A stretch of DNA of 64,000 nucleotides from Leifsonia xyli subsp. cynodontis DSM 46306 (GTDB taxonomy: Bacteria > Actinomycetota > Actinomycetes > Actinomycetales > Microbacteriaceae), in the NCBI RefSeq assembly GCF_000470775.1, contig NC_022438.1:310001-374000 (forward strand), given 5' to 3'. The notes under the pieces are model-generated. The model worked only from the letters and a program-made list of their open reading frames with translations, ran no database searches and was not told the origin of the DNA. How positions within the stretch are numbered: position 1 is the stretch's first letter; each line of letters starts with the position of its first letter. Positions 9,436 to 16,987 of the stretch are shown piece by piece. A program made the position numbers and the translations under genes.

Positions 9436-10243
9436 ATGAGACTTCGCCCTCTCGGCATCGCCATGATCGCCTTGACCACCGCGATCACCGCATCCCTCTT
9501 CGCCATCGCTCCCGCAAGCGCCGATGACACCGGGAACACAGCGACCGATGCCTTGTCCCTGACCGCCAACATGCCTACGACGACCGCGATGTTCACACCG
9601 TCCAATATCGTTCCGGGTCAGTCTGGCAGCAACACGATCACGGCCAAGGCCGGTGCCGTCAGGGCGGTCAAGGTCTACGCGGCGAACGTGTCCGACCCCT
9701 CGCAGATCGCACAGTACTTCACCCTCACCATCACCGAGGGAACAAAGAAAAAAAGGGGGCACCTTCACCGCGGCCGCGGACGGGACCGTCTACACTGGCA
9801 GCCTTGCGCACTTCCTCACGAAGGACATCTCCTACCCGGCCGGCGTCGGCACCTGGGCGCCGGACGGCACCGCCGATGCGTCGAAGACCTACCAGATCAT
9901 CTGGACCCTCAACCCCACCGCTCAAGGCAAAACCGTCTCCACCAGCCTCGCCTGGGAGATCCAGAGCACGGGAAACGGTAAAACAGCCGCCAACAACGCC
10001 GGCGGTAACAACGACGGCCTCGCCAGCACCGGTTCCGACACCGCGATCATCGCCCTCAGCGGCACCGCAGCGCTACTACTCACCGCAGGCCTCCTCCTCG
10101 TCCGCCACCGCTCCAGGCCCGACAGACAGATGCTCCACGTCACCCCACACTCGGGTGAACTCCGCTGCGGGACGCTCTCACACGCCGTCCGCCGCCACAC
10201 CCGTGACCCAGAGGACGTTGGGCGCCGCCCGGTTCTCGGCTGA
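9436..10243 (+). pseudogene. LASTG-anchored secreted surface protein, frameshifted
   Basis: Signal peptide MRLRPLGIAMIALTTAITAS...ASA, then an extracellular domain (TDALSLTANM, SGSNTITAKAGAV) and, in a second frame, YTGSLAHFLTKDISYPAG, a LASTG sorting motif, a hydrophobic helix and RHRSR. The LAxTG type is typical of actinobacterial class E sortase substrates. The frame changes at the A7/G5 run 9748-9759; removing one A restores a continuous protein. After the anchor the frame runs on unusually far to 10243, so the true stop may also be lost. AAGGA at 9423-9427 serves as ribosome binding site just outside the IS, meaning the IS has replaced the native upstream promoter. Unknown ligand or function. 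Confidence 0.75.
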
Positions 10244-10431
10244 AGACGACCAATGATCCGAACGCCGGATGGTTCGACCCGGAAGGCGGGCCGGTGTACG
10301 CCACTGCGGACGGCACATTCTCCGTGGCCACCGGTCGTCTCATCAACGGTAAAGCAGCAGTCATGGCCTTCGACCCGTCCACAGACGCAGAGATCGGCGA
10401 ATCCAACCTCCTCATCCCCCTCCACCTGTGA
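10243..10431 (+). pseudogene. Relic of an unrecognised gene (C-terminal fragment)
   Basis: One frame reads NDPNAGWFDPEGGPVYATAD, then FSVATGRLINGKAAVMAFDP and ends SNLLIPLHL at TGA 10429-10431. Composition and GC-rich third positions look coding, but there is no start or ribosome binding site, and the 5' side runs into Arg/Pro-rich junk. I do not recognise the family. It lies between two other damaged genes in the IS-flanked region, so it is probably the remnant of a deleted gene. Confidence 0.45.
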
Positions 10432-10749
10432 ACTCGTCCGCTCCGACAGCCCGCGGACGCTGCATACCCGCAGCCAGCACTGAGGACATGGAGGATCGGG
10501 CGGAACACGTCGTCTCCATCGCCGCTGAGGTCGTTGCCGCTGGGGGCGATGGGTGGTCGTCGTGGACGGGCTGGGAGCTGTAGCCGCCCGCCGCACTCGC
10601 GCACTCACCTCTGATTCCGCTGCGGAGCGGGCCACCCTCCTGACCGGGGTGGTCGCGCCGCGCAAGCCGAGTACACGATTCTGGACTTCGGTGGAACGGG
10701 ACGTCAGGGGGTGCTGCCGCAGCCACCGACGAGACCTGACCGAGCACTG
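10432..10749. other. Gene-poor stretch between relic and disulfide lipoprotein gene
   Basis: No frame here shows a recognisable domain, start and ribosome binding site together. Short open frames exist on both strands but are Arg-rich and look like chance products of high GC. It may contain decayed sequence belonging to the relic upstream. Confidence 0.4.
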
Positions 10750-11406
10750 CTAATTGCTGCGGTAGAACTTCTCGAACTCTGCGGTCTGCTGGCTGCTGCC
10801 CGGGAACACTTTCCCATCCACCATCACGGTCGGCACATGGGAGACCCCCAGCTGGAGGGCGGTCTCGGTCGCGCTGGCGACTTCCGTTTCCATCGGGCTG
10901 GCCCCGCCGGTGAGGGTGACCGGGGTCCCGGCGTCGGCCGCGAGCGCTTCGAGCTGCTCGTCGGTGAGTCCCACGCTGTTCTCCTCGGGTTGGTTCTCGA
11001 ACAGTTTGGCGAGGAAGGCCGGCCACGAGTCCGGATGGCTCGCGCCGACCGTGAGCACCGCGGCCGCGGCCCTGGTCGAGTACCGCGTCCCGTTCGAGAG
11101 CCGATCGAGGATCGCCATCGGATGCACGCGCAGGGTCAGCCGGCCCGCTTTCGCCTCGCTCAGGAGCATCGGCCCCGACAGCTGCTCGAAGTGGCGGCAG
11201 TAAGGGCACAGGGGATCGACATACAGGTCGACGGTTTTTGCGCCCGACCCGTATTCCACGACCCCCGCCGTCCGGGCCGAGGTCGCTGAGCTGGTGGCGG
11301 CCGGCTGCTGCGTCTGCGCCACGCACCCGCTCAGCGCGAGCGCCACCAGGGCGATCGCCGCCGCGGCGGCGATCCGGCGGCGGCGATTCTCTCTCGCGGC
11401 GCGCAT
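10750..11406 (-). CDS. DsbA-like thiol-disulfide oxidoreductase lipoprotein
   Basis: Extracytoplasmic thioredoxin-fold protein (DsbA/Thioredoxin_4 group) likely forming or isomerising disulfides. In 218 residues there is an N-terminal Arg-rich start and hydrophobic helix, lipobox LSGC (Cys28), redox motif CPYC (67-70) in YVDPLCPYCRHF, and the cis-Pro segment GVSHVPTVMVDG. Its ATG shares one base with the stop of the upstream minus-strand gene (TGATG), so the two are translationally coupled. Partner substrates are unknown; neighbouring exported copper and peroxidase proteins are candidates (inference). Confidence 0.88.
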   Translation of the reverse strand: MRAARENRRRRIAAAAAIALVALALSGCVAQTQQPAATSSATSARTAGVVEYGSGAKTVDLYVDPLCPYCRHFEQLSGPMLLSEAKAGRLTLRVHPMAILDRLSNGTRYSTRAAAAVLTVGASHPDSWPAFLAKLFENQPEENSVGLTDEQLEALAADAGTPVTLTGGASPMETEVASATETALQLGVSHVPTVMVDGKVFPGSSQQTAEFEKFYRSN

Positions 11407-11858
11407 CAGTTGTCTCCGGGAGGCGGAAGGAGCAGGTGACTTCGTCGGAATCGTGGCTTTCGATCTGCGCCAGCCGCTTCCCGCCCGCTGTAGCGACCTC
11501 GCAGCTCAGGCTCTGGGCGACCGCGGGCTCCGGATACCGCGCGATCGAGAGGGTTGTAGTGGTGGTAGGTCGCGCCCTCCCGCAGTTCGAGCGAACTGGA
11601 CAGCCGGAAGGCGCCGTCGCGATCGAAGACCGGGTCCGTGATCCCGGCGTCGATGACGTGCCCGCCGCTCGTCACACGCTCGAAGGCGACCACACTGTCG
11701 TGGGTGGGCACGGTGCCCGTCCCCACCAGGGTGACGCGCTGGGTGACCTCGCGGGTGGACGGCGGCGGCGCTGCGCCGTCAGAGCGCGCGGCCGCGGCCA
11801 TCGTCGCCGGTCCGGGTGGGGCCAGGGCTCGTTGCCCGTTGAAGCCACGGTTCTGCAT
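11406..11858 (-). CDS. Unrecognised small protein, probable frameshift in the last third
   Basis: From ATG 11858 (preceded by GAGAGGAA) the frame reads a plausible soluble domain: VTQRVTLVGTGTVPTHDSVV, VIDAGITDPVFDRDGAF and ELREGATYHHYNP. After about 11545 the same frame becomes Arg/Pro-rich. The neighbouring frame continues sensibly as YPEPAVAQSLSCEVATAGG, KRLAQIESHDSDEV and CSFRLPETTD. A one-base lesion near 11540-11550 therefore seems likely. Against this, the nominal stop overlaps the DsbA-like start as TGATG, as an intact pair would. No signal peptide is obvious. Family not recognised; a secreted or cofactor role alongside the DsbA-like gene is only a guess from operon position. Confidence 0.5.
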   Translation of the reverse strand: MQNRGFNGQRALAPPGPATMAAAARSDGAAPPPSTREVTQRVTLVGTGTVPTHDSVVAFERVTSGGHVIDAGITDPVFDRDGAFRLSSSLELREGATYHHYNPLDRAVSGARGRPEPELRGRYSGREAAGADRKPRFRRSHLLLPPPGDN

Positions 11859-12107
11859 CGTTAATTCCTCTCGTGACATACGTTCCTTGCTGCCCAGTGT
11901 CCGACGGCGGAAGCGGTCACGAGTGGCCAGCGGAGCGGGATGAGTGGTGTTCGGGGGTCGGCGTCGGGTCGGGCTTCCACTCAGCGGCAGCCGGCGCCCA
12001 CCTATTCGGCCGGGTTGCGCACCCGGTCGTCACTTGGTCCCGCCGCGCGCGGATTGAATCGGTGGGCACACTCTCGACCGACCCCCTGAGCTGAAGAGGA
12101 CGTACGA

Positions 12108-12608
12108 ATGACGAAAACCACCAGGCTGCTTCGCGCCACGACCGTGGCAGCGATCCTGCTCGGCCTCACCGGCTGCGCCGTCCATCTGCCCGCCTCGGCG
12201 CAGACCCCGGCAAAACAGGCGGACGGCGTGCAGGTGAGCAGAGCGTGGGCCAAGGCGGCCGACTCCGGGATGACCGCGGCGTTCGGCGATGTGAAGAACA
12301 CGGGCTCCGGGACGGTGATCGTGGTGGGGGCCTCCAGCTCCACGGCCTCGAGCCTCCAGCTCCACGAGACGGTCACCAAGAACGGCGCGGAGACGATGCA
12401 GGAGGCGAAGAGCGGGTTCCGCATCCCGGCCGGCTCGACCCTGCACCTCGCACCCGGTGGCAGCCACATCATGCTGATGGGCCTCAAAGCGCCGCTCAAG
12501 GCCGGGCAGGAGATCTCGGTGACGCTGCGATTCTCCGACGGTTCGACCTCCTGCGTCGCCATCCTGGTGAAGGACTTCTCCGGGGCGAACGAGAACTACA
12601 AGGGATGA
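12108..12608 (+). CDS. PCu(A)C-type periplasmic copper chaperone lipoprotein
   Basis: Delivers Cu(I) to extracytoplasmic cuproenzymes such as cytochrome oxidase CuA (family knowledge). In 166 residues: signal and lipobox LTGC (Cys23), then the PCuAC fold with SRAWAKAADSGMTAAFGDVK, the first ligand His in LQLHETV, Met in AETMQE, and the second cluster APGGSHIMLMGL. This reproduces the H-x-n-M-x-n-H-x-M copper site. AAGAGGA at 12093-12099 precedes the ATG. Its stop overlaps the DyP gene start as ATGA, so both are cotranscribed. Confidence 0.9.
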   Translation: MTKTTRLLRATTVAAILLGLTGCAVHLPASAQTPAKQADGVQVSRAWAKAADSGMTAAFGDVKNTGSGTVIVVGASSSTASSLQLHETVTKNGAETMQEAKSGFRIPAGSTLHLAPGGSHIMLMGLKAPLKAGQEISVTLRFSDGSTSCVAILVKDFSGANENYKG

Positions 12609-13825
12609 CCGGCTCCGGGCCCGGCGGGCGCGTCCGGCGGCGGCAGTTCCTCCTCGGGGGAGCGGCGGTCGCCGGGATCGGCGCGACCTCGTCCCTCGTC
12701 GCCGGGCTCGCGGCCGCCCGCCCCGCCGCGGCGCCGGCAGAGACCGTCGACGGGCGCCGGTCGGTGGCCTTCCACGGGCGGCGGCAGTCCGGGATCGAGA
12801 CCCCTCCCGCGGCGCACTCGGCGTTCATCGCGCTCGATCTCCACCCGGAGACGGACCGGAGCGCGATCCAGCGGATGCTGCTCGTCCTCTCCGCCGACGC
12901 CGCCGATCTGACCCGTGGCGAGGCGGCGCTCGCTGACACCGAACCGGAGCTGGCCGCCCGGCCGGCCGGGCTCACCGTGACCTTCGGCTTCGGCCCCGGT
13001 CTGGTGCGGCGCGTCGGCGCCGAGCCGCCCGCCTGGCTGCGCCCGCTCCCGGCCTTCGGCGTCGATCGTCTCCGCGACGAGTGGAGTCACGGCGATCTGC
13101 TGCTGCATCTCGCGTCCGACGACCCTCTCACGCTGGCTCACGCTCGCCGCATGCTGCTGAAGGACGCCCGCGGGTTCGCCGGAGTGCGGTGGGTTCAGAC
13201 GGGGTTCCGCAACGCCCGCGGCACGCAGCGCGCCCGTGCGACCGGCCGCAATCTCTTCGGTCAGGTGGACGGCACCGCGAATCCCGTGCCGGGCAGCGCC
13301 GACTTCGCCGAGCTCGTCTGGCGCCGGGCGGGGAACCCCGGCTGGCTGCACGGCGGCACCGGGATGGTGCTGCGCCGGATCGCGATGGATGTCGACCGCT
13401 GGGATCTCCTGGACCGCCCGGGACGCGAGGAGGCGGTCGGCCGCACCCTCGGCACCGGGGCGCCGATCACCGGGGGCACTGAGCACAGCGAGCCCGACTT
13501 CGGCGCGATGAACGAGTTCGGGTTCCCGGTGATCCCGGCCTACGCGCACATCCGCCGCGCGCGCTCTTCGGACACCGCGCAGCGGATCTACCGGCGCGGG
13601 TACAACTACGATGAGCGGCCCGGGAGCGGGGTGAGCGACTCGGGGCTGCTGTTCGTCTCGTACCAGGCCGATATCGACGCGCAGTTCGTGCCGCTCCAGC
13701 GGCGCCTGGATCAGCTCGACCTGATGAACCAGTGGACGACACCGGTCGGCTCGGCGGTCTTCGCCCTCCCGCCCGGCTGCGAACCGGGCGGGTACGTCGG
13801 CGAGACGCTGTTCAGCGGGAGCTGA
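12605..13825 (+). CDS. Tat-exported DyP-type heme peroxidase (EfeB-like)
   Basis: Heme peroxidase exported folded; EfeB relatives take part in iron uptake or peroxide defence. The 406-residue protein starts with a Tat signal RRRQFLLGG and an AxA-type cleavage region. The family signature is seen as GQVDG (about 219-223), the proximal heme His in AYAHIRRA (about 315) and the distal Arg region YRRGYNYD. The ATG at 12605 overlaps the PCuAC stop by four bases. No EfeO or EfeU gene is beside it, so this is not a complete efeUOB set; pairing with a copper chaperone is seen in some actinobacteria. It converges on the nfu gene with only 7 bases between stops. Confidence 0.88.
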   Translation: MTGSGPGGRVRRRQFLLGGAAVAGIGATSSLVAGLAAARPAAAPAETVDGRRSVAFHGRRQSGIETPPAAHSAFIALDLHPETDRSAIQRMLLVLSADAADLTRGEAALADTEPELAARPAGLTVTFGFGPGLVRRVGAEPPAWLRPLPAFGVDRLRDEWSHGDLLLHLASDDPLTLAHARRMLLKDARGFAGVRWVQTGFRNARGTQRARATGRNLFGQVDGTANPVPGSADFAELVWRRAGNPGWLHGGTGMVLRRIAMDVDRWDLLDRPGREEAVGRTLGTGAPITGGTEHSEPDFGAMNEFGFPVIPAYAHIRRARSSDTAQRIYRRGYNYDERPGSGVSDSGLLFVSYQADIDAQFVPLQRRLDQLDLMNQWTTPVGSAVFALPPGCEPGGYVGETLFSGS

Positions 13826-13832
13826 CGCGCGC

Positions 13833-14399
13833 TCAGATCGCGCGGCGCGGCCACAGCGCCGGCGCATCCAGCACGCAGCGCACCTCCGGGTGGCTCTCCC
13901 GCAGGTGCGCCGTGATCCGGTTGGCGACGGTCTGGCCGGCCGCCGGGCAGGTGCCGCAGGTGCCGCCCAGGCGCAGTGTCACGACGCCCTCATGGACCGA
14001 GACGATCGTGGGTCGGCCTCCGTGCGAGCGGATGAAGTCTCCCGCGGCTCCGTCGAGCAACTGTACGAGCGCGGCCTGGAGCGATTCGTCGTCGGCGGGC
14101 GACGGGACGCTCGCCGGGCTGGAGAGCGTCCACGCTCCGGGGGCGCTCAGCGCATCGCCCAGCGATCGCCGGATCGCGTCGCCGGATCGGCGCCAGCCGA
14201 GCGCGTCGTTCAGCTCGACGAGCACCTTCCCGCCGGTCAGGCGCAGCTCGGCCAGCTCGCCGCCGGACAGCAGCGCTCCGAGCTCCCCCGGAGCGGCGAT
14301 CACCTCGCCGCTGCGGGGGAACAGACCGTCCGGGACCGTCCACAGGAGGGCCGCCGGGCGTCCGGGTACCGCCTCGGGATGCATCGGCACGGCGCTCAT
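13833..14399 (-). CDS. Nfu/NifU-type Fe-S scaffold protein coupled to FeoB
   Basis: A 188-residue protein with an N-terminal Nfu-like domain (GLFPRSGEVIAAP, then ELRLTGGKVLVELNDALGW) and a C-terminal NifU domain (SHGGRPTIVSV, TLRLGGTCGTCPAAGQTVANRI). The CxxC at residues 148 and 151 is the Fe-S ligand pair. Its ATG overlaps the feoB stop as ATGA, so it is the third gene of the feo operon, in the place where gammaproteobacteria carry feoC. It plausibly receives the imported Fe(II) for cluster assembly or senses it (inference). Confidence 0.85.
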   Translation of the reverse strand: MSAVPMHPEAVPGRPAALLWTVPDGLFPRSGEVIAAPGELGALLSGGELAELRLTGGKVLVELNDALGWRRSGDAIRRSLGDALSAPGAWTLSSPASVPSPADDESLQAALVQLLDGAAGDFIRSHGGRPTIVSVHEGVVTLRLGGTCGTCPAAGQTVANRITAHLRESHPEVRCVLDAPALWPRRAI

Positions 14400-16297
14400 G
14401 CCGTGCCCGACAGCCAGCCGAACGCGATGTTCGCGATCCAGGCGCCTGTCCACGCGAGCGCGAACATCGAGCCGAAGGCGATCAGAGGCCAGCGCCACCC
14501 GCCGGACTCTCGCCGCATCACCGCGATGGTCGACATACACTGCAGGGCGAACATGAAGAACACGATCAGAGCCGCGATCGTGCCGGGTGAGAACAGCGGA
14601 ACCGAGTGTCCCGCTTCGTCCACCCGCTCCATGGCGCGCAGCGCCGACGCGGGGTGGTCGGCGTCGTCGGCGGCGGCGATCTGCCCGAGCGTCGAGACGA
14701 AGGTCTCCCGCGCGGTGAGCGACGCCAGCACCGCCACGTTGATGTGCCAGTCGAAGCCGAGCGGCTCGAACACCGGCTCCACGAAGCGCCCGATCTCCGC
14801 GGCGACGCTCCGGTCGATCGCGGGCGCGGAAGCCGAGGCCGAGCGCGCGACGGCCGCGCCCGGAGCGGCGATGTTGAGCAGGAGCCACATGACGACGCTC
14901 GCGGCGAGGATGATGGTGCCGCACTTGCGCAGGAACATGGCGATGGCAGCCCAGGTGGACAGAGCCAGCGAGCGCAGCGTGGGCCGCCGGTAGGGCGGCA
15001 TCTCCATCGAGAAGAACACCCCCTCTGAGCGCCGTCCGCCCTGCAAGCGCGCGACCACCCAGGAGGCCGCCATCGCGACGACCGCGCCGAAAAGGTAGAG
15101 GGCGAACATCACCAGCCCCTGCGCCTGGAACGGCCCGAAGCGGGCGTGCGGGCTCACCAGCATCCCGACGAGGAGGACATACACCGGGAGCCGTGCGGAG
15201 CAGGTGACCAGGGGGGCGGCGACCATGGTCGCGATCCGGTGGCGCGCGGAGGGCAGGGTGCGCGTCGCCATGATCCCGGGGATGGCGCAGGCGAACGACG
15301 AGAGCAGCGCCACGAACGCCCGGCCCTCCAGCCCGGCTTGCGACATCACCCGGTCCATCAGGAAGGCCGCGCGGGAGAGGTACCCCGAATCCTGGAGGAA
15401 GGCGAGCATGAGGAGCATCAGGGCGATCTGCGGCAGGAAGGCGACGACGGTCCCCACTCCGCCGATCACCCCGTCCGCCAGCAGGCTCGCCAGCCACGGC
15501 CACGGCACCGCGGCGTCGACCAGTGTGGCGAGCTGGCCGCAGAGGTCGGTGATGGCATCCTGGGCCGGTGCGGCGACGGTGAAGATGAGCTGGAAGAACA
15601 CGAACATCACGCAGGCGAAGACACCGACGCCGACGACGGGATGCAGCAGCAGGGCGTCCGCCCGGTCCGTCGTGCGGTCGACGCCCGGCGGCCGGTGCCC
15701 GGCGGCGGCCGCGACCGAGCGCGTCCACGCGACCAGTTCCTCCCGATCCGCCGGGGGCGGCAGGAGCGGCGCCGACCAGCTCGCCGACGTGGAGCAGAAC
15801 TCGCGCAGCAGCGCGCCCGAGGAGCGCCGGGTGGCGACGGCGGAGATCACCGGAGCGCCGATGGCCCGCTCCAGGCTGTCGACGTCGATGCTCCCGCCGC
15901 GGCGCGCCAGCTCGTCGGTCATCGTCAGGACGACGGCGGTGCGGATGCCGTGCTGCAGGATCTGCCCGAGCAGCACGAGCGATTGTTCGAGTCGCGTGGA
16001 GTCGATGACGACGAGCAGCGCGTCGGGGAGCTCTTGCGTCCCGTCCTCCCCGCCCAGCCGGGCGGTGACGATCGCCTCGTCCGGGCTGAGCGGCGTCAGG
16101 CTGTACGTCCCGGGCAGGTCCTCCACGACGAACGGCCGTCCGTCCGCCTGGAAGGTCCCCTGCTTCCGGGCGACGGTGATTCCCGGGTAGTTGCCGGTGC
16201 GGGCGGTGAGCCCGGTCAGCAGGTTGAAGACGCTGCTCTTCCCCGTGTTCGGCTGGCCGACGAGGGCGAGCGTCGTCGGCGTCTCGACCGCGTTCAT
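14396..16297 (-). CDS. feoB: Ferrous iron transporter FeoB
   Basis: Fe(II) uptake permease with an N-terminal G domain. In 633 residues: G1 GQPNTGKS (14-21), G2/G3 region GNYPGITV and DLPGTYSLTPLSPDE, then a polytopic membrane domain with two Gate regions, including GFGVGVPAIMATR-like ACAIPGIMATRTLPS and the MEMPPYRRPTLRS segment. The G4 position reads TMTDE instead of the usual NxxD, a variant worth noting. ATG overlaps the feoA stop (ATGA) and its own stop overlaps nfu. Regulated with feoA by the iron box at 16538-16556. Confidence 0.93.
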   Translation of the reverse strand: MNAVETPTTLALVGQPNTGKSSVFNLLTGLTARTGNYPGITVARKQGTFQADGRPFVVEDLPGTYSLTPLSPDEAIVTARLGGEDGTQELPDALLVVIDSTRLEQSLVLLGQILQHGIRTAVVLTMTDELARRGGSIDVDSLERAIGAPVISAVATRRSSGALLREFCSTSASWSAPLLPPPADREELVAWTRSVAAAAGHRPPGVDRTTDRADALLLHPVVGVGVFACVMFVFFQLIFTVAAPAQDAITDLCGQLATLVDAAVPWPWLASLLADGVIGGVGTVVAFLPQIALMLLMLAFLQDSGYLSRAAFLMDRVMSQAGLEGRAFVALLSSFACAIPGIMATRTLPSARHRIATMVAAPLVTCSARLPVYVLLVGMLVSPHARFGPFQAQGLVMFALYLFGAVVAMAASWVVARLQGGRRSEGVFFSMEMPPYRRPTLRSLALSTWAAIAMFLRKCGTIILAASVVMWLLLNIAAPGAAVARSASASAPAIDRSVAAEIGRFVEPVFEPLGFDWHINVAVLASLTARETFVSTLGQIAAADDADHPASALRAMERVDEAGHSVPLFSPGTIAALIVFFMFALQCMSTIAVMRRESGGWRWPLIAFGSMFALAWTGAWIANIAFGWLSGTA

Positions 16298-16569
16298 CCC
16301 TCGGTCACTTCGACCAGGGACGCCTGGGCGCGGCGCAGGCAGATCTCGACGGACCCGACGCGGTAGTGTGCCGGGTCGCCGAGCGGGGCCCTCCGCAGCA
16401 CGCGGACGGTCGCTCCGGGCGTGAAGCCCAGGTCTTGCAGTCTCTGGACCACCTCTGGACGTTCCCCGACGACGCGGCGCACGACGGCCACGCCTCCCGG
16501 GACGACGCCGGACAGGCGGGGGCCCGACCCGGTCGAGTGAGGTAAGGCTATCCTTATTTGCTTTGGCAT
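16294..16569 (-). CDS. feoA: FeoA domain protein
   Basis: Small SH3-like cytoplasmic partner required for FeoB activity. The domain reads GVVPGGVAVVRRVVGE, RLQDLGFTPGATVRVL and HYRVGSVEICLRRAQASLVEV. With the ATG at 16569 it has 91 residues. However, codons 4-10 coincide with a DtxR-type iron box, so this start would place the operator inside the coding region. The domain proper begins near residue 20, so a non-ATG start further in or a leaderless transcript is possible. Coupled to feoB by ATGA overlap. Confidence 0.85.
   Translation of the reverse strand: MPKQIRIALPHSTGSGPRLSGVVPGGVAVVRRVVGERPEVVQRLQDLGFTPGATVRVLRRAPLGDPAHYRVGSVEICLRRAQASLVEVTEG
16538..16556 (-). promoter_or_regulatory. DtxR/IdeR-type iron box at feoA
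   Basis: Minus strand TAAGGATAGCCTTACCTCA matches the DtxR/IdeR consensus TTAGGTTAGCCTAACCTAA at 15 of 19 positions, including the central GG-TAGCCT-ACCT core. It overlaps the first codons of the annotated feoA start. Expected to repress feoAB-nfu when Fe(II) is plentiful. Confidence 0.7.
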
Positions 16570-16573
16570 GTCC

Positions 16574-16912
16574 TCATCGTGCGGCACCCACGTCTGTCCG
16601 AGTGGAGCGGCGGACGGGTTTAGGTGACGTCTCGATGCGCATACCCGACAGGGTGCTGGCGGCGCCGAGCAGCTCGCCCACCCGGGCGCGATCGGTCTTC
16701 GGCCGCTCGCAGGAGTCGAAGGAGAACAGCAGCGGCTGACCCGGCCCGACGAGCACGCTCTGCTCCGAAGCGCCCCGTTGCGTCTGCTCCGTCCAGCTCA
16801 CGGCGAACATCTCCCGGCACCGGAGTTTGACCCCCATCGCGACCCGCAACTGCTCCAGCTCCATGTCGTCCAGCTCGATCCGTGCCGTGCTGCCGATCTG
16901 CAACGTCCCCAT
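16574..16912 (-). CDS. DUF7882-like small conserved protein of Microbacteriaceae
   Basis: The 112-residue product begins MGTLQIGSTARIELDD, continues LEQLRVAMGVKLRCREMFAVSW and has FSFDSCERPKTDRARVGELL. This matches my recollection of a family very common in Microbacteriaceae (MGxLxYG..., IEDRxLAHLKxVIxxKLRRxExFxFSW) now called DUF7882. Function unknown; cytoplasmic, no signal. It ends 4 bases before the nominal feoA ATG, so it could be cotranscribed upstream of the iron box. The C-terminal tail after ETSPKP is basic and divergent. Confidence 0.65.
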   Translation of the reverse strand: MGTLQIGSTARIELDDMELEQLRVAMGVKLRCREMFAVSWTEQTQRGASEQSVLVGPGQPLLFSFDSCERPKTDRARVGELLGAASTLSGMRIETSPKPVRRSTRTDVGAAR

Positions 16913-16987
16913 CCGAACCCCTCCCGTCGGTGTGCGTGCTGTGAAGCTATCGGCACAGTGCGATGCCTGAGTGGGGGAGTGAGTGGC

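Noticed and set aside
10553..10753. 66-codon plus-strand frame before the DsbA-like gene
   Set aside because: No recognisable family, overlaps the 3' end of a convincing minus-strand gene.
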